Assembly: GCA_963786805.1 (NCBI GenBank)
Contig: CAWBAK010000007.1
Coordinates: forward strand, 124,001 to 188,000
Origin: CALGFI01 sp963786805
Lineage (GTDB): Bacteria > Actinomycetota > UBA4738 > HRBIN12
DNA: 64,000 nt
Direction of reading: 5' to 3'
Shown here: positions 17,644-26,781 of the stretch, piece by piece
How positions within the stretch are numbered: the stretch's first letter is position 1
Layout of the letters: each line of letters starts with the position of its first letter
Made by a program: the position numbers and the translations under genes
Notes under the pieces: model-generated
Told to the model about the DNA's origin: nothing
The model's input: the letters and a program-made list of their open reading frames with translations, nothing else
Databases searched by the model: none

Positions 17644-19254
17644 TCAGGATCCGTCGTTCGTGCGCGGGTGCAGAAGGCCGTACAGGTAGCCGTCGACGAG
17701 GGCCTCCCACGAGGCCTCGATGATGTTCTCGGAGACGCCGACGGTGGTCCACTCGTGCTGCCCATTTGACGTGTCGATCAACACCCGCACGATGGCGCCG
17801 GTGCCATGGGTCTCGTCGAGGACGCGGACGCGGAAGTCCTCGAGCGAGATGTGCTCGAGCTCCGGATAGTCGTTCGAGAGCGCCTTGCGCAGCGCGTTGT
17901 CGAGCGCGCCGACCGGGCCCTGACCTTCGGCGCTCTCGATGTGCCGGGTTCCCTTCGTCACGACCTTGACGGTCGCCTCGGCCAGCGGCGGCTCTTGGTC
18001 ACCGACGTGCTCCTCGACGTGGACGCGGTAGCTCTCGACCTCGAAGAAGGGCTGGGACCAGCCGTCGGCGCGGCGCATCAGGAGCTCGAGCGAGGCGTCG
18101 GCGACCTCGAACGTGTAGCCACGCGCCTCGCGTTCCTTCAGATCGTCCAGGAGCCTTGGGATCGCGGCGTCGGCCAGCTCGAGGCCGAACTCCGTCGCCT
18201 TCATCCGGAGCGTCGCCGCGCCGCCGAGGTCGCTCGCGACGACGCCACGCCGGTTGCCCACCGCCTCGGGCGAGACGTGCTCGTACGCGCGGGTGAGGCG
18301 CGCGACACCGCTCGCGTGCAGGCCGGCCTTGTGCGTGAACGCATACCGTCCCGAGTACGGCTGCCGGGAGTCCGGCGCGACGTTCGCCACCTCGGCCACA
18401 TAGTGCGAGACCTCCGTGAGGCGCTCGACGGCGCCGTCGGGAAGGCACTCCGCGCCCATCTTCAGGATGAGGTTGGCGGCGATCGGGATCAGGTCGGCGT
18501 TCCCGGTGCGTTCCCCATACCCGTTCACGACACCCTGCACCTGGAAGACACCGCGCTCCACCGCCGTGAGCGAGTTCGCGACCGCGCACCCGGTGTCGTT
18601 GTGGACGTGGATCCCCAGCAGGGTGCTCACGCGCGGCGAAACCGCGTCGACGGTCGTCGCGATGTCGGAGGGCAGCATCCCGCCGTTCGTGTCGCACAGC
18701 ACCAGACGCTCGGCGCCGGCCTCCTCGGCCGCTTCCAGGACCCGAAGAGCGAAGCCGGGGTCCGATCGGTAGCCGTCGAAGAAGTGCTCCGCGTCGAAGA
18801 AGACACGCCGGCCTTGCCCCTTGAGGAACGCGACGGAATCGCGAACCATCGCCACGCCCTCCTCGAGGTCGGTCCGCAGCGCCTCCGTCACGTGGAGGTC
18901 CCAGGACTTGCCGACGATGCACACGACCTCGGTCCCGGCGTCCAGGAGGTCGCGAAGCACGGCGGAGCGCTCCGCGAGCTCTCCCGCCTTCCGCGTCATG
19001 CCGAAGGCGGTGAGCGTCGCGTGCGCGAGGTCCTCCTTGGCGGCGAGCTTGAAGAACTCGGTCTCGCGGGGGTTCGCGCCCGGCCAGCCGCCCTCGATGA
19101 AGGGGACGCCGAGCTGGTCGAGCTTGTGCAGGATCCGAAGTCGGTCGTCGATCGAGTACGAGAAGCCGGTGCCCTGGGCGCCGTCGCGGAGCGTCGTGTC
19201 GTACAGCTCAACCTTCAGAGGGTCGCTTCTCGCCGCCCGGCTCGCCGAGCTCAT
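17644..19254 (-). CDS. cimA: (R)-citramalate synthase
   Basis: The 536-residue enzyme condenses pyruvate with acetyl-CoA to citramalate, opening a threonine-independent route to 2-ketobutyrate and isoleucine. The HMGL-like barrel starts ELYDTTLRDGAQGTGFSYS, the CimA-type 'DGAQ' form rather than the 'DGEQAPG' of LeuA. It contains HVHNDTGCAVANSL and ends in a LeuA-type dimer/allosteric domain (VRVLDETHGTGAIVRV). ATG 19254 overlaps the leuB stop by four bases. It is the last gene of the ilv-leu operon. With LeuCD and LeuB handling citramalate, no threonine deaminase would be needed, and none is seen. Confidence 0.91.
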   Translation of the reverse strand: MSSASRAARSDPLKVELYDTTLRDGAQGTGFSYSIDDRLRILHKLDQLGVPFIEGGWPGANPRETEFFKLAAKEDLAHATLTAFGMTRKAGELAERSAVLRDLLDAGTEVVCIVGKSWDLHVTEALRTDLEEGVAMVRDSVAFLKGQGRRVFFDAEHFFDGYRSDPGFALRVLEAAEEAGAERLVLCDTNGGMLPSDIATTVDAVSPRVSTLLGIHVHNDTGCAVANSLTAVERGVFQVQGVVNGYGERTGNADLIPIAANLILKMGAECLPDGAVERLTEVSHYVAEVANVAPDSRQPYSGRYAFTHKAGLHASGVARLTRAYEHVSPEAVGNRRGVVASDLGGAATLRMKATEFGLELADAAIPRLLDDLKEREARGYTFEVADASLELLMRRADGWSQPFFEVESYRVHVEEHVGDQEPPLAEATVKVVTKGTRHIESAEGQGPVGALDNALRKALSNDYPELEHISLEDFRVRVLDETHGTGAIVRVLIDTSNGQHEWTTVGVSENIIEASWEALVDGYLYGLLHPRTNDGS

Positions 19255-20300
19255 CCAGGGATCCCCTCCACCACGAGGTCCCCGACCTCTGCGGTCGAGT
19301 AACCCATCTCCCCGGCCCGCATCGAATGGAGCTTCGAGCACGCGAACCGGATCCCCGCGTCGACGCGGCGCGCCGCCTCGCCCTCGCCGACCTCGGACAG
19401 CAGCATCTGGACCGCGCCGATCGCCGCGAGCGGGTTGATCGTTCCCTTGCCCGTGTGATCGGGCGCCGTTCCGCCGATCGGCTCGAACATCGAGACCCCG
19501 TCCGGGTTGATGTTTCCCCCGGCCGCGATGCCCATGCCGCCTTGGATCATCGCGCCGAGGTCCGTGATGATGTCGCCGAACATGTTGTCCGTGACGATCA
19601 CGTCGAATCGGTTCGGCTGATCGAGGAAGTAGATGCAGGCGGCGTCGACGTGGACGTAGTCGCGCGCCACGTCGGGGAAGTCCGCAGCACCCACCTCGTC
19701 GACGACACGTTGATAGAGATCGCCGGCGAACGTGAGCACGTTCGTCTTGTGGACCAAAGTCAGCTTGCGGCGGCGTTCCTCGGCGAGCGCGAACGCGTAC
19801 CGGACGATGCGTTCCACCCCATGACGGGTGTTGATCGACTCCTGCACGGCGACCTCGTGCGCGGTCCCCTTGCGATGGAACCCGCCGGCGCCCGAGTACA
19901 GCCCCTCCGAGTTCTCCCGGACCACGACGAGGTCGACGTCGTCCTCGCCGTGCGAGGGCACCAACGTCTTGACCCCCGGATACCGGATGACCGGACGAAG
20001 GTTGACGTACTGGTCGAGCTCGAACCGGATCCGGAGCAGCAGGTCGCGCTCGAGGATCCCCGGCCTGATCCGAGGATCGCCGACGGCGCCCAGGAGCACC
20101 GCGTCCATCTCGCGCAGGCGGGCGAGCTCCTCGTCCGGCAGGACCTCCCCCGTCCGCAGATAGCGTTCGCCCCCGAGGTCGAACTCGACGAGATCGACGG
20201 GCACACCGACCGCACCGAGGACCTTCAGGCCCTCGCGCACGACCTCGGGGCCGGTGCCGTCCCCGGGGATGACCCCGATGCGGTGCCGCTCTCCCGTCAC
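19251..20300 (-). CDS. leuB: 3-isopropylmalate dehydrogenase
   Basis: The 349-residue NAD-dependent beta-decarboxylating dehydrogenase starts IGVIPGDGTGPEVV. It contains VVRENSEGLYSG, the metal-binding DNMFGDIITD and the cofactor region GTAPDHTGKGTINP. It acts in leucine synthesis and probably also oxidises the citramalate-derived intermediate. The sequence is of the type shared with tartrate/isocitrate-like dehydrogenases, so substrate range could be broad; the operon argues for LeuB. Its start overlaps the leuA stop (20297-20300) and its stop overlaps the cimA start, giving tight coupling. Confidence 0.93.
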   Translation of the reverse strand: MTGERHRIGVIPGDGTGPEVVREGLKVLGAVGVPVDLVEFDLGGERYLRTGEVLPDEELARLREMDAVLLGAVGDPRIRPGILERDLLLRIRFELDQYVNLRPVIRYPGVKTLVPSHGEDDVDLVVVRENSEGLYSGAGGFHRKGTAHEVAVQESINTRHGVERIVRYAFALAEERRRKLTLVHKTNVLTFAGDLYQRVVDEVGAADFPDVARDYVHVDAACIYFLDQPNRFDVIVTDNMFGDIITDLGAMIQGGMGIAAGGNINPDGVSMFEPIGGTAPDHTGKGTINPLAAIGAVQMLLSEVGEGEAARRVDAGIRFACSKLHSMRAGEMGYSTAEVGDLVVEGIPG

Positions 20301-21866
20301 GGCGTGACCTTCTCGCCGCCGCCGTTCTTCATCTGCAGGGCGCGGTTGATCGCCGCGAGGTACGCGCGAGCGCTCGCCTCGACGACGTCGACCGACACGC
20401 CCCGGCCGGTCACGCGGCGTCCGCCCACGTCGACCTGAACGACCACGTCGCCGAGCGCGTCGGTCCCGCCGGTCACCGAGGAGACGTTGAAGCTCACGAG
20501 TCGCGCCTCCACGCCCGCGGCCCGCTGGATCGCGCCACAGGCGGCGTCGATCATCCCGTCGCCCATCGCGGAGTCCTCGATCAGTTCGTCACCCTTGCGG
20601 AGCCGCACGGTCGCGGTCGGCGACAGGTGCGTTCCGCCACCCACCTGGAGCGACTCGAGCACGAAGACGTCGGCCTCGGCCGAGCCGATCTCCTCGTAGA
20701 CGATCGCCGCGAGGTCCTGGTCGGTGAGCTCGATCTTGCGGTCGGCGAGCTCCTTGAACCTCGCGAACGTCCGGTTCAGGTGCTCGGCGTCGAGCTCGAT
20801 CCCGATCTTGCCGAGCGCATCGGCGAACGCGTGCCGCCCGGAGTGCTTGCCCAGGACGAGCCGGTTGCCCTCCAGGCCGATCTCGAGCGGGTCCATGATC
20901 TCGTAGGTCGCGCGGTTGGACAGGACACCGTGCTGGTGGATCCCGCTCTCGTGCGCGAACGCGCTCGAGCCGACGACCGCCTTGTTCGGCTGGACCGAGT
21001 ACCCGGTCGTCATCGAGACCAGGCGCGAGGTCCGCACGATCTCCTTCAGGTTCAGGCCGTGACGCACGCCCATCGATTCGCTCCGCGTTCGCAGGATCAT
21101 CGCGATCTCCTCGAGCGCGCAGTTGCCTGCCCGCTCACCGATCCCGTTGACCGCGACCTCGACCTGGCGGGCGCCGTTCACGATCCCCGCGAGCGAGTTA
21201 GCGACGGCGAGCCCGAGGTCGTTGTGGCAGTGGGTCGAGATGACCACATGGTCGGGCACCGCCTCGCGAACGGCCCGGACGAGCTCGCCGAACTCGTGGG
21301 GCATCGCGTAGCCGACCGTGTCGGGCACGTTGATCGTCGTCGCGCCGGCGTCGACGGCGACCTTGTAGCACTCGAGCAGGAAGTCCAGCTCGGTGCGCGT
21401 GGCGTCCTGCGCGCTGAACTCGACGTCGTCGGTGTGGCCGACCGCCAGCTTCACGCCCTCGCGGATCGCCTCGAGCACCTGATCGCCGCTCATCCGCAGC
21501 ATGTCCTGCATGTGGATCTGGCTCGTCGAGATGAACGTGTGGATCCGCCACCGCTCCGCACCGGCGAGCGCTTCGGCCGCCCGGTCGATGTCGCCGGGCG
21601 TCACGCGCGCGAGCGCGGCGATCACGGGTCCGCGGACGCTCGTCGCGATCTCGCGCACGGCGTCGAACTCGCCCTCGCCCGAGATCGGGAAGCCCGCCTC
21701 GAGGACGTCGACGCCGAGGCGGGCCAGCTGCTCCGCGATCTCGACCTTCTCGGCCTTCGTGAGCGCGATGCCGGGCGCCTGTTCGCCGTCGCGGAGCGTG
21801 GTGTCGAAGATCCGTACCTCATCGGTGCGGGCTACCGCTTCGCTGCTTGAGCCCGCTACGTCAGAC

Positions 21867-21877
<11 letters not shown>
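20297..21877 (-). CDS. leuA: 2-isopropylmalate synthase
   Basis: The 526-residue enzyme commits 2-ketoisovalerate and acetyl-CoA to leucine. The catalytic barrel starts VRIFDTTLRDGEQAPG, with STHCHNDLGLAVANSL carrying metal-binding His residues, and HESGIHQHGVL. The C-terminal regulatory domain (SFNVSSVTGGTDALGDV) should bind leucine for feedback inhibition. Length matches the shorter, LeuA2-like class. The start overlaps the ilvC stop by 11 bases, and the stop overlaps the leuB start by four. Confidence 0.96.
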
Positions 21878-22886
<1,009 letters not shown>

Positions 22887-22930
22887 GTGTGTCGGAATCC
22901 TCTCCGTGCTTCGCGGGGCAGTTCGCCGGT

Positions 22931-23491
22931 CTAGACGCCGCCGCCGTTCCAGTCCTCGGCTCCGGCGGCGGCGACCCGCGCGCGGTTCGACTTCTCGCGG
23001 ATCCCCCGGTCGCCTCGCGCGAGCGCGATCCGGCCCGTTCTCGAGAGCTCGATCACGCCGAAGTCGTTCAGCAGCTCGACGAGCGCCTCGAGCTTGTCCG
23101 GTTTGCCCGTCGCCTCGAGCGTCAGCGTCGAGTGCGTGACGTCGACGACGTTCACCCGGAACACGGTCGCGATCTCCATCACGCGCTGCCGGTCGTCGCT
23201 CGCCGCCCGGACCTTCACGAGCATGAGCTCGCGCTCGACCGCGTCACCCTCGTCGTGCTCGATGATCTTGATGACGTTGATGAGCTTGTTCAGCTGCTTC
23301 GTGATCTGTTCGAGCGGCTTGCGGTCGACCTGCACGACGATCGTCATCCGCGAAAGACCGTCGTCGCTCGTCGGCCCGACCGCGAGCGAGTCGATGTTGA
23401 ACCCGCGGGCCGCGAACAGGCCCGCCACGCGCGTGAGCACTCCTGGTTTGTCCTCGACGAGCACCGACAGCGTGTGCAGGCTCATGCTCAT
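22931..23491 (-). CDS. ilvH: acetolactate synthase small (regulatory) subunit
   Basis: The 186-residue protein has an N-terminal ACT domain (HTLSVLVEDKPGVLTRVAG, then FNIDSL) that binds valine, and the C-terminal ALS_ss_C domain. It raises IlvB activity and gives feedback inhibition. Two in-frame ATGs exist; 23491 overlaps the ilvB stop (ATGA) and is preferred over 23485. The last 15 residues (RVAAAGAEDWNGGGV) are not typical of the family. Confidence 0.95.
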   Translation of the reverse strand: MSMSLHTLSVLVEDKPGVLTRVAGLFAARGFNIDSLAVGPTSDDGLSRMTIVVQVDRKPLEQITKQLNKLINVIKIIEHDEGDAVERELMLVKVRAASDDRQRVMEIATVFRVNVVDVTHSTLTLEATGKPDKLEALVELLNDFGVIELSRTGRIALARGDRGIREKSNRARVAAAGAEDWNGGGV

Positions 23492-25237
23492 GCGACCGGG
23501 GCCTCCGCGGGATCGTTCGTCCGCCGCAGACCCTCGGGCCCGACGATGATGTCGTCGTTCGAAGCACCCGCGGGGACCATCGGGAAGCACATCTCGCGGG
23601 AGTCCACCCGGAAATCGATCACGACGCTGCGGTCGGTGACCGAAAGCGCCTTCTCGACGACGGCGTCGACCTCGTCGGGATGCTCGGCGCGAAGCCCGAC
23701 GGCGCCGTACGCCTCGGCGAGCTTCACGTAGTCCGGCACGTCGTAGCTCAGGTAGACCTGCGAGTAGCGCTCCTCGTAGAAGAGCTCCTGCCACTGCCGG
23801 ACCATCCCGAGGTGCGCGTTGTTGATGATCGCCGTGACGAACGGGATGTTCTCGGTGCGGCTCGTGGCGAGCTCCTGCGCGGTCATCTGGAAGCACCCGT
23901 CTCCGTCGATCGCCACGACGCGCTTGTCGGGGCGCGCCGCGGCCGCGCCGAGCGCAGCCGGAACCGCGAAACCCATCGTCCCCAGGCCGCCCGAGTTGAT
24001 CCACGTGCGGGGCTCGGTGAACTTCCAGAACTGCGACGCCCACATCTGGTGCTGGCCGACGCCGGCGACGACGATCGCCTCGCCCTTGGTCGCCTCGTAG
24101 AGCCGCTCGATCGCGAACTGCGGTTTCAGCGGTCCGTCGACCGGCTGGTCGTAGCGGAAGGGGAAGGTGGTCTTCCACTCCTCGAGCTGCGCGAGCCACT
24201 CCGAGCGATCGGGGATGCCGCCCGCTTCCTCCTGCTGGCGCAGGAGCTCGGCGTGCAGGTTGGCGATCACCTCGCGCGCGTCGCCGACGATCGGGATGTC
24301 GGCGTTGCGGTTCTTGCCGATCTCGGCAGGGTCGATGTCGACGTGGATCACCTTCGCGTTCGGCGCGAACGTGGAGAGCTGGCCGGTGACGCGGTCGTCG
24401 AACCGGGATCCGAGCGCGATCAGCAGGTCGGCCTTCTGCATCGCCGTCACGGCCGTGTAGCCACCGTGCATCCCCGGCATCCCGAGCGCGAGCTCGTGCG
24501 TGTCGGGGAAGGCGCCGCGCGCCATGAGCGTCGTCGTGAGCGGGAGCCGCCCCTCGGTCGCGAGCTTGAACAGCTCGGCGCTGGCGTTCGCCTTGATCAC
24601 GCCGCCGCCGACGTACAGGACCGGGCGCTTGGATTCCATGATCATCCGCGCGGCCGAGCGAACCTGCCGCAGGTTGCCCTTCGTGGTCGGCTTGTACCCC
24701 GGAAGGTCCACGCTCTCGGGCCAGTTCCAGGTGAACTCCTGGAGCAGGACGTCCTTCGGGATGTCGACGAGCACGGGACCCGGACGGCCGGTGCTCGCGA
24801 TGTGGAACGCCTCCCGGATCGTCTCGGCGATCAGGTTCGCGTCCTTCACCAGGTAGTTGTGCTTCGTGATCGGCATCGTGATGCCGCAGATGTCCGCCTC
24901 CTGGAAGGCGTCGTTGCCGACCACCGGCGTCGGGACCTGGCCGGTGATGGCCACGATGGGTACCGAGTCCATCTTCGCGTCGGCGAGCGCGGTCACGAGG
25001 TTGCATCCGCCGGGACCGCTCGTCGCGAGCGCCACGCCCGACCTTGCCGCTCGCCCACGCGTAGCCCTCGGCCGCGTGGCCGGCGCCCTGCTCGTGCCGA
25101 CAGAGCACGTGGCGGATGTTGGCCTCGATCAGCGGGTCGTAGGCGGGCAGGATCGCGCCGCCGGGGATGCCGAAGATGGTGTCGACGCCCTCGCCCTCGA
25201 GGGACTTGAACAACGCCTGGGCGCCGGTGACCTTCAT
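23488..25237 (-). CDS. ilvB: acetolactate synthase large subunit, one frameshift near the N-terminus
   Basis: This is the ThDP-dependent enzyme joining two pyruvates (valine, leucine) or pyruvate and 2-ketobutyrate (isoleucine). The start MKVTGAQALFKSLEGEGV and catalytic Glu region RHEQGAGHAAEGYAWASG are in one frame. The rest, from ALATSGPGGCNLVT on, is in another. Reading KVG-VALATSGPG needs one fewer base in the CCC run at 25037-25039. The ThDP motif GDGCFQMTAQELATS with NNAHLGM is intact. Corrected length is about 582 residues. Its start overlaps the upstream small gene's stop, and its stop overlaps ilvH. The shift is most likely sequencing error, since the operon needs this enzyme. Confidence 0.93.
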
Positions 25238-25557
25238 CGCGCGCCCACCTGCGTCTGGGGATCCTCGACCGGCCCCGTCTCGACACGCCGGACGGAGGCG
25301 CCCATCTTGTGCGCGAGGTTGCGGACCTGCCGCTCGAACTCCCACGGCGTCCAGTCCCGCCGGCGCGTGGTCATGCCGCTCTCGTCCATCCCGCCGCCGA
25401 AGTCGAAGCCGGCGTCCAGATAGACAACCTCCTCGCCGAAGAAGCGCTCGAACTGGGGGCGGTCGGCCGGGTCGGCGACCTCCACCGTCACCTGCGCCGG
25501 CCCCTCCCACAGCGCGCTCGCGACGGTGCGGCCGCCGCGCTCGAATTCATATCGCAT
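25234..25557 (-). CDS. 107-residue protein of unknown function, first structural gene of the ilv operon
   Basis: I do not recognise this protein. It begins MRYEFERGGRTVASALWEG and contains VYLDAGFDFGGGMDESG and a Trp/Arg-rich helix RRRDWTPWEFERQVRN. It is soluble, with no signal or membrane segment. A strong AGGAAGGAGA ribosome site precedes ATG 25557. Its stop overlaps the ilvB ATG by four bases, so it is translated first on the attenuated mRNA and coupled to ilvB. That position suggests a role linked to branched-chain amino acid synthesis, either regulatory or as an accessory subunit. This is inference from context alone. Confidence 0.75.
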   Translation of the reverse strand: MRYEFERGGRTVASALWEGPAQVTVEVADPADRPQFERFFGEEVVYLDAGFDFGGGMDESGMTTRRRDWTPWEFERQVRNLAHKMGASVRRVETGPVEDPQTQVGAR

Positions 25558-25590
25558 CGGTGTCTCCTTCCTTCGTGGGATCCGGGGTAG

Positions 25591-25616
25591 AAAAAGCCCC
25601 TCGCGAGGCGAGGGGC
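25591..25616 (-). terminator. intrinsic terminator / attenuator ahead of the ilv operon
   Basis: On the minus strand, GCCCCTCGC-CTC-GCGAGGGGC forms a perfect 9-bp GC-rich stem with a 3-base loop, followed at once by TTTTT. It lies between the leader peptide stop and the first structural gene. This is the position of a transcription attenuator rather than an end-of-gene terminator. Confidence 0.87.
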
Positions 25617-25620
25617 ATCT

Positions 25621-25656
25621 GGCGCGGATCCCGGGCCTCTTTGGCCCGGCCGCGCC
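25621..25656 (-). promoter_or_regulatory. second leader hairpin, overlapping the leader peptide stop
   Basis: Two 7-bp blocks pair: GGCGCGG with CCGCGCC and CCGGGCC with GGCCCGG. They give a 14-bp stem with a 3-base bulge and a 5-base loop. It begins at the last base of the leader stop codon. A ribosome stalled on the branched-chain codons would cover its 5' arm, so it is placed to switch between alternative folds of the leader RNA. Confidence 0.7.
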
Positions 25657-25712
25657 TACGGAATAAGTACGAGGACCTGCGGTTCCCGAAGAAACGTCCT
25701 CGACCGGTCCAT
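25656..25712 (-). CDS. branched-chain amino acid leader peptide (18 residues)
   Basis: The reading frame ATG...TAG encodes MDRSRTFLREPQVLVLIP. Residues 13-17 are Val-Leu-Val-Leu-Ile, the three end products of the operon it precedes, and include the less usual codons GTA, CTT and ATT. Scarcity of charged Val, Leu or Ile tRNA would stall the ribosome here and let transcription pass the terminator at 25591-25616. The ATG is only about 10 bases from the promoter -10 element, so this mRNA is probably leaderless or nearly so. The ilvB leaders of Corynebacterium and Streptomyces are known analogues. Confidence 0.78.
   Translation of the reverse strand: MDRSRTFLREPQVLVLIP
25670..25702 (-). promoter_or_regulatory. 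pause-type hairpin inside the leader peptide coding region
   Basis: CGAGGAC pairs with GTCCTCG (7 bp). Inside this stem, GTTTC-TTCG-GGAAC adds a 5-bp stem with a UUCG tetraloop. The 3' arm contains the Val-Leu codons. The position and shape fit the 1:2 pause hairpin of classical attenuators. Assigned by eye, without folding energies. Confidence 0.5.
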
Positions 25713-25721
25713 GGTCCGCCC

Positions 25722-25749
25722 AGTGTACGGGGGTGCCTGAGGGTGTCAA
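25722..25749 (-). promoter_or_regulatory. promoter of the ilv leader/operon
   Basis: On the minus strand, a consensus -35 TTGACA (25749-25744) and -10 TACACT (25727-25722) are separated by 16 bp. The expected start, six to eight bases downstream, is at about 25715, three bases before the leader peptide ATG. Confidence 0.77.
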
Positions 25750-25767
25750 CCCCCCGACCGGCGGACT

Positions 25768-25803
25768 GGCCGGCCCACCTCGGAACACCCAGATGGGCCG
25801 GCC
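25768..25803. repeat. inverted repeat between the divergent ilv and phosphotransferase promoters
   Basis: GGCCGGCCCA and TGGGCCGGCC form a perfect 10-bp inverted repeat with a 16-base spacer, upstream of both -35 boxes. It could be a regulator site or only a GC-rich coincidence. Confidence 0.35.
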
Positions 25804-25828
25804 TGAACCGGTCAGAACGGGCCCTTCT

Positions 25829-25857
25829 TTGACCACGAACGGCCGGGCGAATAGCCT
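25829..25857 (+). promoter_or_regulatory. promoter for the phosphotransferase gene, likely leaderless
   Basis: TTGACC (-35) and TAGCCT (-10) are 17 bp apart. The GTG start at 25864 is seven bases after the -10, where transcription itself would begin, and no ribosome site fits in between. This predicts an mRNA starting at its own start codon. Confidence 0.5.
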
Positions 25858-25863
25858 CCGCGC

Positions 25864-26779
25864 GTGGACCTCGACCCCGACCTGGCCTCGGTCGTGGACG
25901 CCGTCCCGGGATGGGCTGGGAAGGACGTGCGGGCGGAGGTCCTCGGCGGAGGGATCACCAACCGCAACTTCCGGCTCGACGTGGACGGCGAGTCCTTCGT
26001 CGTCCGCCTCTCGGGGCGGGACACGGAGCTCCTGGGCATCGACCGCGAGGCCGAGCGCAGTGCCAGCCAGGCCGCCCACGAAGCCGGCGTCGGCCCGGAA
26101 GTGATCGCCTTCCTCCCCAAGCAACGCGCGCTCATCACCCGGTTCGTCGAGGCTCAGCCACTGCCGGCGGAGGATCTGGAGAAGCCGGAGGTCATGGCGG
26201 CGGTCGTGGAGGCGATCCGGTCGATCCACGGGATGGCGCCGATCCCCTCGGCGTTCGACGCCTTCCGCGTCGTCCGGGAGTACCGGGACACCGCCGAGAT
26301 CCACGGCGTCCGCGTCCCGGCCACCTACCGCCAGGCGCTGCACGCCGCGGACCGGATCGCCGTCGCGTTCGGCCGGCAGCCGGTGCCGATCCGGCCGTGC
26401 CACAACGACCTGCTGAACGCGAACTTCCTCCTGCGCGACGACAAGGTCATCCTCGTCGACTACGAGTACGCGGGGATGGGTGACCTCTTCTTCGACCTCG
26501 GCAACTTCTCGATCAACAACGGGATCTCCGAGAGCGCGCGAGGAGCTGCTCCTCGATCGGTACTTCGACGGCGCGGCGCCGGCAGCGCGCGCGCGCCTGA
26601 AGCTGATGAAGATCATGTCCGACTTCCGAGAGGCGATGTGGGGGGTCGTGCAACAGGGCATCTCGACGCTGGACTTCGACTACGTGGACTACGCCGACCG
26701 GCACTTCGCCCGGTGCCTGCAGAGCGCGGAGGACGATCGCTTCGGGACGTGGCTCGACGACGCGCCCGAGGAATTCTGA
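25864..26779 (+). CDS. choline/ethanolamine-kinase-like phosphotransferase (APH fold), one frameshift
   Basis: The corrected protein has about 305 residues. The kinase-like fold shows GGGITNRNFRLDV, the catalytic loop PCHNDLLNANFLL and metal-binding LVDYEYAGMGDLFFDLGN. The frame changes in the GCGCGCG run near 26535-26541. The C-terminal part then continues as EELLLDRYFDGA...FGTWLDDAPEEF. The sequence is nearer to choline/thiamine kinases than to aminoglycoside resistance enzymes. The next gene oxidises N-methyl glycines, so a role in choline or amino-alcohol metabolism is plausible. The GTG start fits a leaderless transcript. Confidence 0.84.
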
Positions 26780-26781
26780 GC

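Noticed and set aside
25864..26779. Aminoglycoside resistance phosphotransferase
   Set aside because: The fold is shared, but the motifs and the dimethylglycine dehydrogenase partner point to a choline/ethanolamine-kinase-like role.
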